Below are positions 1 to 8,435 of a stretch of 42,222 bases of DNA, one piece after another (position 1 is the stretch's first letter; each line of letters opens with the position of its first letter). The notes beneath the pieces were generated by a model. The model did not search any database. It saw only the letters and a program-made list of their open reading frames with translations, and had not been told where the DNA came from. The position numbers and the translations under genes are program-made. This stretch comes from Thiogranum sp. (GTDB taxonomy: Bacteria > Pseudomonadota > Gammaproteobacteria > DSM-19610), in the NCBI GenBank assembly GCA_030148775.1, contig JASBST010000080.1, positions 1 through 42,222 on the forward strand, read 5' to 3'.

Positions 1-542
1 TCGCTTGCCGTTGTCCGGGTCTCGCGCGTATGCCTCGGCAGCCACATGGGCCGGGCGTGGGTGCGCGAGACGATGCGGATGCCTTGTATATAGGCCGCGA
101 ACATCAGTAACGTCACCGGATGAACGCCGAGCACGGTCGCCTGTGGCAAGGCCAGTCCCAGCATGGGAAGTGTCAGCATCATGGTGACGAATGCGGCCAG
201 CATCAGATTTTCCGCCGAGGCCGCGGCGTGTTCCAGGTTCGCGCGCCGGTAGGTGATATCCGCCAGGGCCAGGAAGGCCGTCTGACCCGCGATACTGCCG
301 ACCGCGTTGCTTACCGCCAGATCGGCATGCGCGGACAGGGAGGCCGTGACCGTAGTGACGATTTCCGGCAACGATGTGCTGGCGCCAAGGAAAAAGGCGC
401 CCATGACGGCTTCGCCAAGACCAGTGCGCTCGGCGAGCTGCGCGGCCAGGCGTGTCATCAGCGTGCCGAATATCAGCACGATGATCACCGCCAACGCGAA
501 CAAGCCGAGGGCGAGCGAGAGCGACCAGTCGGATTCAGCCAT
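1..542 (-). CDS. Na+/Ca2+-exchanger-family (CaCA) antiporter, N-terminal part, runs off the window
   Basis: Reading the minus strand from the ATG at 542 gives about 180 residues open to the window edge, so the C-terminal half is missing. The protein is a run of hydrophobic segments starting near residue 8, and it carries the alpha-repeat signature GAFFLGASTSLPEIVTT around residues 48-64, which matches the G-x-[ST]-x-PE ion-binding motif of the cation/Ca2+ antiporter superfamily. A second hallmark, S-N-A-V-G-S near residues 78-83, follows at the expected distance. Family knowledge: these inner-membrane proteins exchange Na+ or H+ for Ca2+ using two inverted alpha repeats; only the first is visible here. 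The start is chosen because an upstream ATG pair near 592-600 runs into a stop in its own frame. Divergent from the oxidoreductase at 813. Substrate is not determinable. Confidence 0.8.
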   Translation of the reverse strand, partial: MAESDWSLSLALGLFALAVIIVLIFGTLMTRLAAQLAERTGLGEAVMGAFFLGASTSLPEIVTTVTASLSAHADLAVSNAVGSIAGQTAFLALADITYRRANLEHAAASAENLMLAAFVTMMLTLPMLGLALPQATVLGVHPVTLLMFAAYIQGIRIVSRTHARPMWLPRHTRETRTTAS

Positions 543-812
543 GCGACGCCAGGCCGGGTGCTGTCGGACAAACCGGCAGTTGGCGGCGTTGTATGTCCAT
601 GGTCGTCATTGTAACCGATCGGAAACCGGCGGCCTGGCGTACACGACCTATGGCGAAGTAGGTGGACGACTACAGTCGGGCGTATTGTTCCCATTCAGGA
701 ACTATTCATACGCTAATTCGCAGCTATATGATCACGACTCGGTTCACTAGACTGTCTTCTTCGGCCGACCAGGGCGGCCGACCCTTGTTCACAGCGATTC
801 AGCGAGATAACC
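543..812. promoter_or_regulatory. Divergent intergenic region, unassigned promoters
   Basis: This 270-base gap separates the antiporter (minus) from the quinone oxidoreductase (plus), so it should hold both promoters. It is richer in A+T than its surroundings between about 690 and 760, for example around CTATATGATC near 723, but I cannot assign convincing -35/-10 boxes or an operator. No small gene is supported. Confidence 0.3.
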
Positions 813-1790
813 ATGGCAAGAATAATTCGTTTCCACGAAACTGGCGGCCCCGACGTACTTAGAATTGAGGATCTACCCGTCGCTGAGCCCGCGAACGGCG
901 AAGTCCGGCTCCAGGTAGAAGCCATCGGCTTGAACCGCGCCGAAATCATGTTCCGGCAGGGCCGCTATCTGGAGGCGCCGCAATTGCCGGCCCGACTCGG
1001 CTATGAGGCGGCGGGGACCGTTGCCGCGCTGGGGCCTGGCGTCAGTGGGCTTCGGGTCGGTGACCGGGTCAGTACCATTCCCGGCTTTTCGATGAACCGC
1101 TATGGCGTGTACGGCGACAGCGCGATTGTTCCGTTCGACGCCGTCGCGCGCTACCCAGCCAGTTTGTCGGCGCTGGAAGGTGCCTCTATCTGGATGCAGT
1201 ATCTGACGGCGTATGGCGCGCTGGTCGAGTATGGCAGGCTGAAATGCGGGGACGCGCTCCTGGTTACGGCGGCCAGCAGTAGTGTCGGTTTGGCGGCGAT
1301 CCAACTCGCCAAAGCCGCGGGCGCACTGGTGATCGCCACCACACGCGGCCTCGACAAGAAGTCTTTCCTGATCGATGCCGGCGCGGACCATGTCGTGGTC
1401 ACGAATGAAGAGGATCTGGCGGAGCGCGTGAAAGCGGTCACCGACGGCGACGGGGCGAATCTTATTTTCGATCCTGTCGGCGGACCCTTGCTGCCGCAAC
1501 TGGCCGACGCCGCCACGATCGTCGAATACGGGGCCTTGTCGTCCGACCCAACGCTTTTCCCTTTATTCCCGGCGCTCGCCAAAGGCCTGACCGTCCGGGG
1601 TTATACCTTGTTCGAACTGGTCAAGAGCCCGGATGCTTTTCGTCGCGGCAAGCGATTCGTGTATCGCGGTCTCGAAACCGGCGCCCTGAAACCGGTTATC
1701 GATCAGGTGTTCCCGCTGAGCGACATCCGCGGCGCGCATGAATATATGGAGTCCAATCAGCAGAAGGGCAAGATCGTAGTGACCGTGTGA
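813..1790 (+). CDS. Zinc-independent quinone oxidoreductase (MDR superfamily)
   Basis: A 325-residue medium-chain dehydrogenase/reductase. The N-terminal GroES-like half has G-L-N-R-A-E near residue 44, where zinc-dependent alcohol dehydrogenases carry a catalytic Cys; no structural-zinc Cys cluster is present, so this belongs to the quinone oxidoreductase (QOR/Qor-like) branch. The Rossmann half starts near residue 150 with the A-A-S-S-S-V-G-L nucleotide-binding turn. Family role: NAD(P)H-dependent reduction of quinones or enones in the cytoplasm. Length and ending (GKIVVTV) match the second MDR protein in this window at 31726-32703, so the two are paralogues. The ATG start is preceded by a weak GAGATAA. 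It stands alone, divergent from the antiporter. Exact substrate unknown. Confidence 0.88.
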   Translation: MARIIRFHETGGPDVLRIEDLPVAEPANGEVRLQVEAIGLNRAEIMFRQGRYLEAPQLPARLGYEAAGTVAALGPGVSGLRVGDRVSTIPGFSMNRYGVYGDSAIVPFDAVARYPASLSALEGASIWMQYLTAYGALVEYGRLKCGDALLVTAASSSVGLAAIQLAKAAGALVIATTRGLDKKSFLIDAGADHVVVTNEEDLAERVKAVTDGDGANLIFDPVGGPLLPQLADAATIVEYGALSSDPTLFPLFPALAKGLTVRGYTLFELVKSPDAFRRGKRFVYRGLETGALKPVIDQVFPLSDIRGAHEYMESNQQKGKIVVTV

Positions 1791-2037
1791 GTTGAGTCGG
1801 GCTGTCGGCGGCGGCGTCTTATCGGCTGCTCGTCACGCCCGGTGACCCAAGAAACGCCACCAGGGCATCATATATGTAAATAAATCGTTAATATTAGTCG
1901 GGCTTGAGAGGGGAAAGTGTCGACTGGCGCACAATTTCGTCATTCAGAGTGCTTTTTTTTAAAGTTGCCGCCCAGTTCACCGATACCGATGCTGAGTTGA
2001 ATTTGTCGTGGTGTTCGCCGACTAGAGGTTTCCCCCT
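1791..2037. promoter_or_regulatory. Intergenic, AT-rich promoter region for fecR-like gene
   Basis: This 247-base gap has an AT-rich stretch at about 1870-1902 (ATATATGTAAATAAATCGTT and following) that is the best candidate for the promoter of the FecR-like gene. AGAGG about ten bases before 2038 is a plausible ribosome-binding site. No gene is supported. Confidence 0.3.
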
Positions 2038-3237
2038 ATGCATACCGAGTTCCCGTTGTATCGGAGTTGGGCGTTGGCGGCGTTTGCGCTGTCGTTTTTA
2101 GCGCCATCCGTATATTCCGATACCACCGAGCAGGCCGCCTGGGAGGTCGCCACGTTGCGCGGCCAGGCCCAGTGGCGGGCCGACAAGCAGCCCGACTGGA
2201 AGACGTTGGAGATCAGTTCGCGTATCACGCCGCCGGTCCATGTGCGTACCGGGGCGGGTGCGCACGTGACCTTGCGACGCAATGGCGACAGCCTGGAGGT
2301 CTCACCCGGCAGCCTGCTTTTCATTCCGCCCGTCGAGCGTCGCGCGCAGTCCTGGTTTACGCGGGTGGTACAGAAAATCGGCGTGATCGACTACGACGTG
2401 CGCAAGCGGCCGCACCCCGGATTTCAGGTCGAGACCCAATATCTGACCTCGCTGGTAAAAGGCACGCGCTTCGAGGTCTCGAACGACACAGACCAGGCCG
2501 CGGTGACGCTGCTTCGAGGCAGCCTGTTGGTCAGCAATGCCGATAACAGCGAAAGCGTACTGATCAAACCGATGCAGGCGGTCAGCGTTTCCCGGCAGCA
2601 GCCGCAACTGCGCGTGACCACATTGCGCAGACTGCCGCCGCAAGTCAGCGCCGGGTCCTCCGCGAGCGGTGTTGGGACTGGCGAAAAAAATCAAACGCAA
2701 TCCCTGAACGAGGTCGATAAATTCTCCTGGGCCCAGGGTATCGGTGTCGGCACTGTGACCCAGACGGTCTCATCGCTGCGCCGCGATGTCGACGTACCAC
2801 CGGCGACGTCTCCCGATTATCCCGCGGCGGACGCCCGGACACTGAGTGCGGGGGCCACCGCCGAGGGGATAGGTATAGACGCTGGTGCGCTAGTGTCCGA
2901 CGCCGTACCGATCGCCGGCGAACTGGCGCACGAACCCGTCGGCACCGCGATCACCGCGGTGAACCCGGTCGCGTTGCCCGGTGAAGGGGCATCCTCGTCG
3001 CTGGGTGGCCTGCCGAGCGCGAGCGTGTCGCTATCGCAAGGGCTGGCGGATCCGGTCACGGCCGGCGATCTGATCGGAACGCAGCGTGACAACGCGAGCC
3101 CGTTGGGTGTCTTGCCGTTGAATAGCGCGTTGTCTTCCACATCGGTGCCGGGTGCGTCCACGGGTGGTGGTGAAACGGCAGTGTTACCGGGCGGTGCGGT
3201 GTTGCCGCTCGCCACACCGGCGCTGCCGGGCCTTTAA
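2038..3237 (+). CDS. FecR-domain periplasmic protein
   Basis: A 399-residue exported protein. Residues 1-27 form a signal peptide (hydrophobic AAFALSFLAPSVYS). Residues of about 35-200 resemble the FecR beta-domain: AWEVATLRGQAQWRA, a VRTGAGAHVTLRR strand, and the T-x-Y-L-T-S-L-V-K-G-T-R-F-E-V core near residue 140, followed by V-T-L-L-R-G-S-L. The remaining half is low-complexity, rich in Gly, Ser, Ala, Pro and Val, with no recognised fold. Family knowledge: FecR-like proteins without an ECF sigma partner commonly sit directly upstream of CHASE2 sensor proteins, as here (30 bases to the next gene), so I infer it supplies an extracytoplasmic input to the CHASE2 cyclase. Its TAA stop is in the same frame as the downstream gene, but the two are normally separate proteins. 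Confidence 0.85.
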   Translation: MHTEFPLYRSWALAAFALSFLAPSVYSDTTEQAAWEVATLRGQAQWRADKQPDWKTLEISSRITPPVHVRTGAGAHVTLRRNGDSLEVSPGSLLFIPPVERRAQSWFTRVVQKIGVIDYDVRKRPHPGFQVETQYLTSLVKGTRFEVSNDTDQAAVTLLRGSLLVSNADNSESVLIKPMQAVSVSRQQPQLRVTTLRRLPPQVSAGSSASGVGTGEKNQTQSLNEVDKFSWAQGIGVGTVTQTVSSLRRDVDVPPATSPDYPAADARTLSAGATAEGIGIDAGALVSDAVPIAGELAHEPVGTAITAVNPVALPGEGASSSLGGLPSASVSLSQGLADPVTAGDLIGTQRDNASPLGVLPLNSALSSTSVPGASTGGGETAVLPGGAVLPLATPALPGL

Positions 3238-3267
3238 GGGCCCGCCAGTCGCCGTGGTCGCTGCGCG

Positions 3268-6003
3268 TTGAAACGGATACCCGATCCGTGGGGGCGCGCG
3301 GCGACCGCCGCACTGATCGCGTGCCTGGTCTCGGCGAGCGGACTGTTGCAGAGTGTGGAGCTGGCGTGGCGCGACGCCTTGTTCAGCCTCAATCTCCACG
3401 CCGAACCGAGTGATCTCAGCATCGTTGAGATCGACAGCGACAGCCTGCGGGAGTTGAACAGCTGGCCCTGGCCGCGTGGCTACCACGCCAAGCTGCTCGA
3501 CCGGCTTGTCCAGGCCGGTGCGGCCAGGATCGCCTTCGACGTCGATTTCAGCTCCCATTCGAACGCCGCGCAGGATCGCATGCTGTCCGAGGCGCTGCGG
3601 CGCGCTCCGCGCGGCCGGGTTTTTCTACCGGCATTTTCGCAGGTGGTCAGCGGCAGCGGTGCGCGGGCGGCGCTGGCCTGGGTGGAGCCGTTGCCGATAT
3701 TCGCCGCCCACAGCGCCCTGGCCACCGTCAACCTGGTGCCGGATCCCGACGGCATACTGCGCAGCCTGCTGCCGCATACCGGCGCGGCATTTGCGAATGT
3801 GCCTTCGTTGAACGAGGCTTTGTCCGGCCCGGCCCTCGAACTCGGCGACCATTTTTTGATCGACTTCAGTATCGATACCAACTCGTTCAGGCGCCTGAGC
3901 TACGCCGATGTGCTGCGGGGGGATTTCGACCCCAGGGACATCGCCGGCCGCAAGGTATTGATCGGGGCCACGGCCGTGGAACTGGGCGACCGGTTCGCCA
4001 CGCCGATCTATCGCAGTCTGCCGGGGGTCTATGTCCAGGCGCTCGCCTATCAGTCGGCGTCGAAAGCGCCGTTGCGGGTCCTGCCGCCGACGATCCTGTA
4101 TCCGGCACTCATCGCGCTGATAACCGTTTTCTGTCTGCTGTCCCGGCGTCTGAAATGGCGTTTTCAACTGGTATTGACCCTAGGGTTGTGCGTCGCGACG
4201 TTGCTGGCGATGCAGCTGCTATTCAAGGAGTTCCGCCTGCTGCTGCCCGCGGCGACGTTCATCAGCGGCGTGGTTTTGGCGCAGATCGTCACCTGGCTCA
4301 ACAGCCTCGACCGGCAGACCCTCGATCTGATCCGGCAGTCGTGGCTGTTGAGCGACCGTACCGCCACCTTGCGGGCGATCGTCGATAACAGCATGGATGC
4401 GATATTGGTCGTCGACGGCGACGGCGATATCCATGACGCCAACCGCGCGGCGGCGGCCCTGCTCAAGCGCCCGCCGGCTGAGTTGCGGGGCACGGCGGTC
4501 AGTGAGTTCGTCTCCGACTGGTACACGCTGTTGCACCGCCACGTCGACAGGAACAATCTGCGCGTGCATGCATCGGCGCGTATCAACGCGCACATGTCGC
4601 TGCCAGTGGAGTTGTCCATCGGCCGGGCGGCCATCGACGGGCAGCCCAGCTGGATCGTGTTTCTGCGCGATATCACCCGCCAGCTCGAAGCCCAGCGGGA
4701 GCTGGAATACCGCGCCAGCCACGACAGCCTGACCACGCTGGCGAACCGCTGTTATATCGAGCAACGCCTGGAGGAGCTGACCTGCGACGGCACCGCGGCG
4801 GGCCGACGGCTGGCGTTTTTGTTGGTCGATCTGGATCATTTCAAGGAGATCAACGACACCCTGGGCCACCCCACCGGTGACCGGGTGCTGTTGAAAGTCG
4901 CCGCACGCATGCGACAATTCTGCGACGACGACTGGATGGTGGCGCGCATCGGCGGCGATGAATTCGGCATTCTCTGCGAAGGTGGGGAAGACATAGAACG
5001 CATCGCGCAGGATCTGCTAACGGTTATCCGCGAGCCACTGCGGCTGGACGCAATGACCGTCGAAGTCGGCGCCAGCATTGGTATCAGCCTGTTCCCCGAC
5101 GACGCCGACGATGATACCACGCTGATACAGCATGCCGATGTGGCGATGTACCTGGCCAAGGAACTGTCCTGCGGTTATCGCTTCTATGACGCCGCCGCCG
5201 ACCGTCACAGCGTACGCCGCCTGTCGATTACCGCACAGCTGCGTGAGGCGATCAAGTATAACCAGTTCTATCTGGTTCTGCAGCCCAAAGTGACGCTCGC
5301 CGATAGACGTCTGGTCGGCGCCGAAGCGCTGATTCGCTGGCGGCACCCGGAACTGGGCAATATCCCACCATCGGAATTCATCCCCATCGCCGAGCAGACC
5401 GGAATGATCGAGGCCATCACCGACTGGCTGCTCGGCGAGATATTGAACTTCATCCGCGCCCATCGGCCCGAGTTGGAGGGGTTGTCGATTGCGATCAATA
5501 TATCGGCGCGCTCACTCGCCGATCGCTGTTTTCCCGAAACGCTGGCCGCCCGTATGCGTGCGGCGGATGTGCAGCCGGGGAGTCTGGCGTTGGAAATCAC
5601 CGAGACGGCGTTGATCGATGAACCGGATGCGGCGTTGGACGTGATCGAACGTCTCAATGCCGCCGGGCTGATGATCGAGATCGACGATTTCGGCACCGGC
5701 TATTCGTCCTTGAGTTATCTCAGCCGGTTCCGCGCCCATCGGCTCAAGATCGACAGCAGTTTCGTCATCGCCATGGTGAATTCACCGACCGACCGGACCA
5801 TCGTCGCCGCCAGCATCGATCTGGCGCACCGGCTGGGCATGCAGACAATCGCCGAAGGAATCGAGGACGAAACCCTATTTGAACAACTGCGCGAGATGGG
5901 CTGTGATTACGGACAGGGTTACGGCATCGACAAACCGATGACCGCTGACGCGTTTCTGGAGAAGCTTGGTCGCGAACAGTACCCGGCCGTAGAGGCGGTC
6001 TGA
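3268..6003 (+). CDS. CHASE2-PAS-GGDEF-EAL c-di-GMP signalling protein
   Basis: A 911-residue inner-membrane protein. Domains in order: membrane segment (residues 10-28), periplasmic CHASE2 (about 30-270, with V-E-I-D-S-D-S-L and F-D-V-D-F-S), three closely spaced membrane segments (about 272-355), PAS (about 366-475), GGDEF (about 484-645) and EAL (about 655-895). GGDEF is intact at 562-566, but the inhibitory RxxD site is missing (D and W occupy its positions). EAL is intact at 686-688 with E-I-T-E, D-D-F-G-T-G near 806 and the A-E-G and Q-G-Y motifs, so phosphodiesterase activity is likely and cyclase activity is possible. The start is TTG at 3268; no upstream ATG or GTG exists before the FecR stop. 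Probably cotranscribed with fecR-like. Confidence 0.92.
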   Translation: MKRIPDPWGRAATAALIACLVSASGLLQSVELAWRDALFSLNLHAEPSDLSIVEIDSDSLRELNSWPWPRGYHAKLLDRLVQAGAARIAFDVDFSSHSNAAQDRMLSEALRRAPRGRVFLPAFSQVVSGSGARAALAWVEPLPIFAAHSALATVNLVPDPDGILRSLLPHTGAAFANVPSLNEALSGPALELGDHFLIDFSIDTNSFRRLSYADVLRGDFDPRDIAGRKVLIGATAVELGDRFATPIYRSLPGVYVQALAYQSASKAPLRVLPPTILYPALIALITVFCLLSRRLKWRFQLVLTLGLCVATLLAMQLLFKEFRLLLPAATFISGVVLAQIVTWLNSLDRQTLDLIRQSWLLSDRTATLRAIVDNSMDAILVVDGDGDIHDANRAAAALLKRPPAELRGTAVSEFVSDWYTLLHRHVDRNNLRVHASARINAHMSLPVELSIGRAAIDGQPSWIVFLRDITRQLEAQRELEYRASHDSLTTLANRCYIEQRLEELTCDGTAAGRRLAFLLVDLDHFKEINDTLGHPTGDRVLLKVAARMRQFCDDDWMVARIGGDEFGILCEGGEDIERIAQDLLTVIREPLRLDAMTVEVGASIGISLFPDDADDDTTLIQHADVAMYLAKELSCGYRFYDAAADRHSVRRLSITAQLREAIKYNQFYLVLQPKVTLADRRLVGAEALIRWRHPELGNIPPSEFIPIAEQTGMIEAITDWLLGEILNFIRAHRPELEGLSIAINISARSLADRCFPETLAARMRAADVQPGSLALEITETALIDEPDAALDVIERLNAAGLMIEIDDFGTGYSSLSYLSRFRAHRLKIDSSFVIAMVNSPTDRTIVAASIDLAHRLGMQTIAEGIEDETLFEQLREMGCDYGQGYGIDKPMTADAFLEKLGREQYPAVEAV

Positions 6004-6080
6004 TTTTCACCGCGATGGGACGGCATGCGGTCTCGCGACGAGTCGACCGTACGCGGCGCTGGTGCGGGATCAGGCTGGCG

Positions 6081-7058
6081 TCATGGGGACGCCGAATCAC
6101 CGGTGGGTGTCTCGAACATCACCACCCGATTGCGGCCCGCCTGCTTGGCCTGATACAAAGCCTGATCGGCGCGGGCGATCCATTGTTCGTAACCGGACAG
6201 ATCGCCTTGCAAAGGCGCGACCCCGAGGCTGATGGTGAAGCGTATTTTGTGTTCCTCGTGCTGAACGGTCATCGCTTCGATCGCCTTGCGCAGGCGTTCG
6301 GTCAGCACCAGCGCGCCATCGGCGCCGGTCTCGACAAGCACGATACCGAACTCCTCGCCGCCGTAACGGCCGGCGATATCGGTCGACCTTACGGTTTCCC
6401 TGAGCGCTTGAGCGGTCCTGCGAATGGCCGCGTCGCCGGCCGGATGACCATATTCGTCGTTGACCCGTTTGAAATTGTCGATATCGAACATCACCAGGCA
6501 GGCTTGAGCGCCCGAGCGCAACGTCCGCCGGTATTCCTGCGCCACCACTTCCTCCCAGTAGCCGCGGTTGTTCAGCTGGGTAAGACTGTCGGTACGGCTC
6601 AGCCGCGCCAGTTGTTCGTTGGCTTTGCGTAATTGTTGTTTTCCTACCGTGGTGTCGGTTACGTCATAGACGATGATGCCCAACTGATCGATCTGCCCGT
6701 CGGCCGAAGATATGGGGATCAGCGTGATGTTCTGATACATGGATTCGGCACTGCCGGTGATCGGACGGTAGGTTTTGAAGCGGAACAGGTAGGGGCGCTG
6801 TTCCCAGTGGCAGAAACAGCGGTTTTTCAGCAGAAAGACCGATTCCGCTTTGCGCTTGAACCATTCCGGCGCGATGTCGGGAAACAATTGGAAGAGATTC
6901 TTGCCCAACACCGACGCGGGTGACAGGCCGCTGTGGTTGGCCATGAAGCCGTTCCACAGTTTGACGCTGTAGTCGCGGTCGACCACGACCAGGCCGACGT
7001 CGATGGTCTGCAGCATGTCGAGCTGCCAGTGGAGATTGCCGATGCTGTGCTTGTCCAT
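6081..7058 (-). CDS. PAS-GGDEF diguanylate cyclase
   Basis: A 325-residue soluble protein with no signal peptide or membrane segment. Residues of about 12-130 form a PAS domain (D-V-G-L-V-V-V-D-R-D-Y, then W-N-G-F), and 155-315 form a GGDEF domain with the active motif GGEEF at 233-237 and an RxxD inhibitory site (RSTD, 224-227). It should therefore be an active, product-inhibited diguanylate cyclase. The PAS pocket region contains a C-F-C-H segment near residues 81-84, which could bind a cofactor or metal; this is speculation. The gene begins nine bases after the receiver/CheC-like gene ends, so the two form an operon and the upstream protein is the probable partner. Confidence 0.92.
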   Translation of the reverse strand: MDKHSIGNLHWQLDMLQTIDVGLVVVDRDYSVKLWNGFMANHSGLSPASVLGKNLFQLFPDIAPEWFKRKAESVFLLKNRCFCHWEQRPYLFRFKTYRPITGSAESMYQNITLIPISSADGQIDQLGIIVYDVTDTTVGKQQLRKANEQLARLSRTDSLTQLNNRGYWEEVVAQEYRRTLRSGAQACLVMFDIDNFKRVNDEYGHPAGDAAIRRTAQALRETVRSTDIAGRYGGEEFGIVLVETGADGALVLTERLRKAIEAMTVQHEEHKIRFTISLGVAPLQGDLSGYEQWIARADQALYQAKQAGRNRVVMFETPTGDSASP

Positions 7059-7067
7059 GACAGGTGT

Positions 7068-8060
7068 TCAAAGGCTGATATAGGAGACCCGTTCGTCGAG
7101 TGCGGGAATGGAGTCTTCGGTAAAGAGTAGTATCAGATCGCAGCGGATATCCTTTTTTTCGATGGCGTATTCAATTTCGATGGCCAAAACCTTGTCCCAA
7201 TGCGAAACATTGGGTTCTATCAGTTCGCCGAGCCGGTCGCCGCGGCGGAAGATGGTCGGTTTCCCCTGGCTGAAGCTGATATCCAACTGATCGGCGATTC
7301 CGTTGAGACAGGCAGCGATCAAAATACCGGACAGATCCATCAGCAGTTCCAGCGTCGCCCGTTCATCCAGGGTGTCCTCGTACTTGAGCAGTTTCGCAAT
7401 GTTCGGCAGGCTGGACTGATCGAGCAGCAGAAACGCTTCGCCGGCGATGCCGGCGCCGATGAACCCCTGATTGGCGGCAATGACATCGTGATCGTCCTGG
7501 TCCACTTTGGCCAGCAGGCGCTGCAGCTTGGGGATGGTGACCAGGCTCACCTTCGGCACCGGCAGTTGCACGAACGCGCCCAGCACACGCGCCAGCAGAT
7601 CCGCCGCCCGCCCCATCGCGACATTGGCGATCTCCTGGTAGCAGTCGGCGTGGCTGATGGCGATATCCAGCTCCTGCTGGTTCGCGCTGTTTTCGATCTC
7701 GATGCCGTACTGGTTCAATATGTCTTGCACCAGCGTCGGGTCGACGGGTTTTTTGATAAAAGCGAGCGCGCCCAGTTTTTGGACACGGGCCTGGGCCTCG
7801 GGCTGGACGTCACCAGAAACCACGATCACCAGGGTGGGCAGATCCTCCTTGCGCACCACCTCCAGTACCTGATATCCGTCCATGACCGGCATATTGAGGT
7901 CCAGGAACAGCAGTTCGGCCCGACCGGCACGAATGGCCGTGAGCGCCTCTTCGCCATTGCCGGCGAAATCGATCACGGCGTCCCAGTTCGTCGGCAGCGA
8001 GCGGGCGAGCTGCTTGCAGGCAAAGCGGGAATCGTCACAGATCAGGATTTGTGTCGCCAT
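7068..8060 (-). CDS. Receiver domain fused to CheC/CheX-like phosphatase domain
   Basis: A 330-residue cytoplasmic protein. Residues 1-120 are a response-regulator receiver: acidic pair D9-D10, phosphoacceptor D54 in F-L-D-L-N-M-P-V-M-D-G, and conserved Lys near 104 (I-K-K-P). Residues of about 140-325 resemble CheC/CheX: an E-I-A-N helix (Q-E-I-A-N-V-A-M-G) matches the first ExxN phosphatase motif, while the second motif appears degenerate (D and G at the E and N positions by my alignment). The start at 8060 is preferred over the longer frame because AAGGACG lies just before it and the first 31 residues of the longer version do not resemble receivers. A TGCTACGAT extended -10 at 8121-8113 (minus) could be the promoter. 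First gene of an operon with the PAS-GGDEF cyclase. Confidence 0.85.
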   Translation of the reverse strand: MATQILICDDSRFACKQLARSLPTNWDAVIDFAGNGEEALTAIRAGRAELLFLDLNMPVMDGYQVLEVVRKEDLPTLVIVVSGDVQPEAQARVQKLGALAFIKKPVDPTLVQDILNQYGIEIENSANQQELDIAISHADCYQEIANVAMGRAADLLARVLGAFVQLPVPKVSLVTIPKLQRLLAKVDQDDHDVIAANQGFIGAGIAGEAFLLLDQSSLPNIAKLLKYEDTLDERATLELLMDLSGILIAACLNGIADQLDISFSQGKPTIFRRGDRLGELIEPNVSHWDKVLAIEIEYAIEKKDIRCDLILLFTEDSIPALDERVSYISL

Positions 8061-8435
8061 TGTCGAAACGTCCTTGGCAAAAAAACGGGTTTGGAAACCA
8101 ATTGATAGGATCATCGTAGCACGGGAAAAGGCCCGAGGGGCGACGCCTGTCATCGCACGTTGCCCGTGAATGCCGGACGCAACCCGGAACCGGCTGCCCC
8201 AGGTGCGTGCATGTCTCGCTATTTTGGTGCGTTAAAACGAAGATTTTCGGCAAGGTATTTTTTTAAAGTCGCCCGAATTCAGTGCATTAGAAATTGGCAC
8301 GGTAATTGACTCTCAAGGGTTCGAGGTCGCCGGGTGGTCAGCCGCTACACACGGCGTCGCCACTGCGGCGGGTGATCATAACAGGCTCAAATCCAGTCAC
8401 ACGAGTAGTAAACACTATTATAAAGGGAGCGTTTC
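8061..8435. promoter_or_regulatory. 375-base divergent regulatory region
   Basis: This region lies between the receiver/CheC operon (minus) and the FNT-kinase-cyanase operon (plus). It has no supported gene. It contains the sigma-54-like site listed separately, a TGGTGC half-site at 8225-8230 that resembles half of an NtrC site, and the minus-strand extended -10 near 8113-8121. Confidence 0.4.
8295..8310 (+). promoter_or_regulatory. Sigma-54-like -24/-12 promoter upstream of the FNT-cyanase operon
   Basis: TGGCACGGTAATTGAC aligns without gaps to the RpoN consensus TGGCACG-N4-TTGCW. The -24 half is perfect; the -12 half reads TTGAC rather than TTGCA/T, which would weaken it. It lies about 125 bases before the FNT start. 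Nitrogen control through NtrC would fit a cyanate/nitrite operon, but this is inference. Confidence 0.4.

Noticed and set aside
1918..1941. TGTCGA...CGTC as a second ECF42 promoter before the FecR-like gene
   Set aside because: The spacer is only 14 bases and the gene has no link to the ECF42 group.
2038..6003. FecR-like and CHASE2 genes as one gene split by a nonsense TAA
   Set aside because: They share a frame, but the families are normally encoded separately and the second protein begins properly with its first membrane helix.
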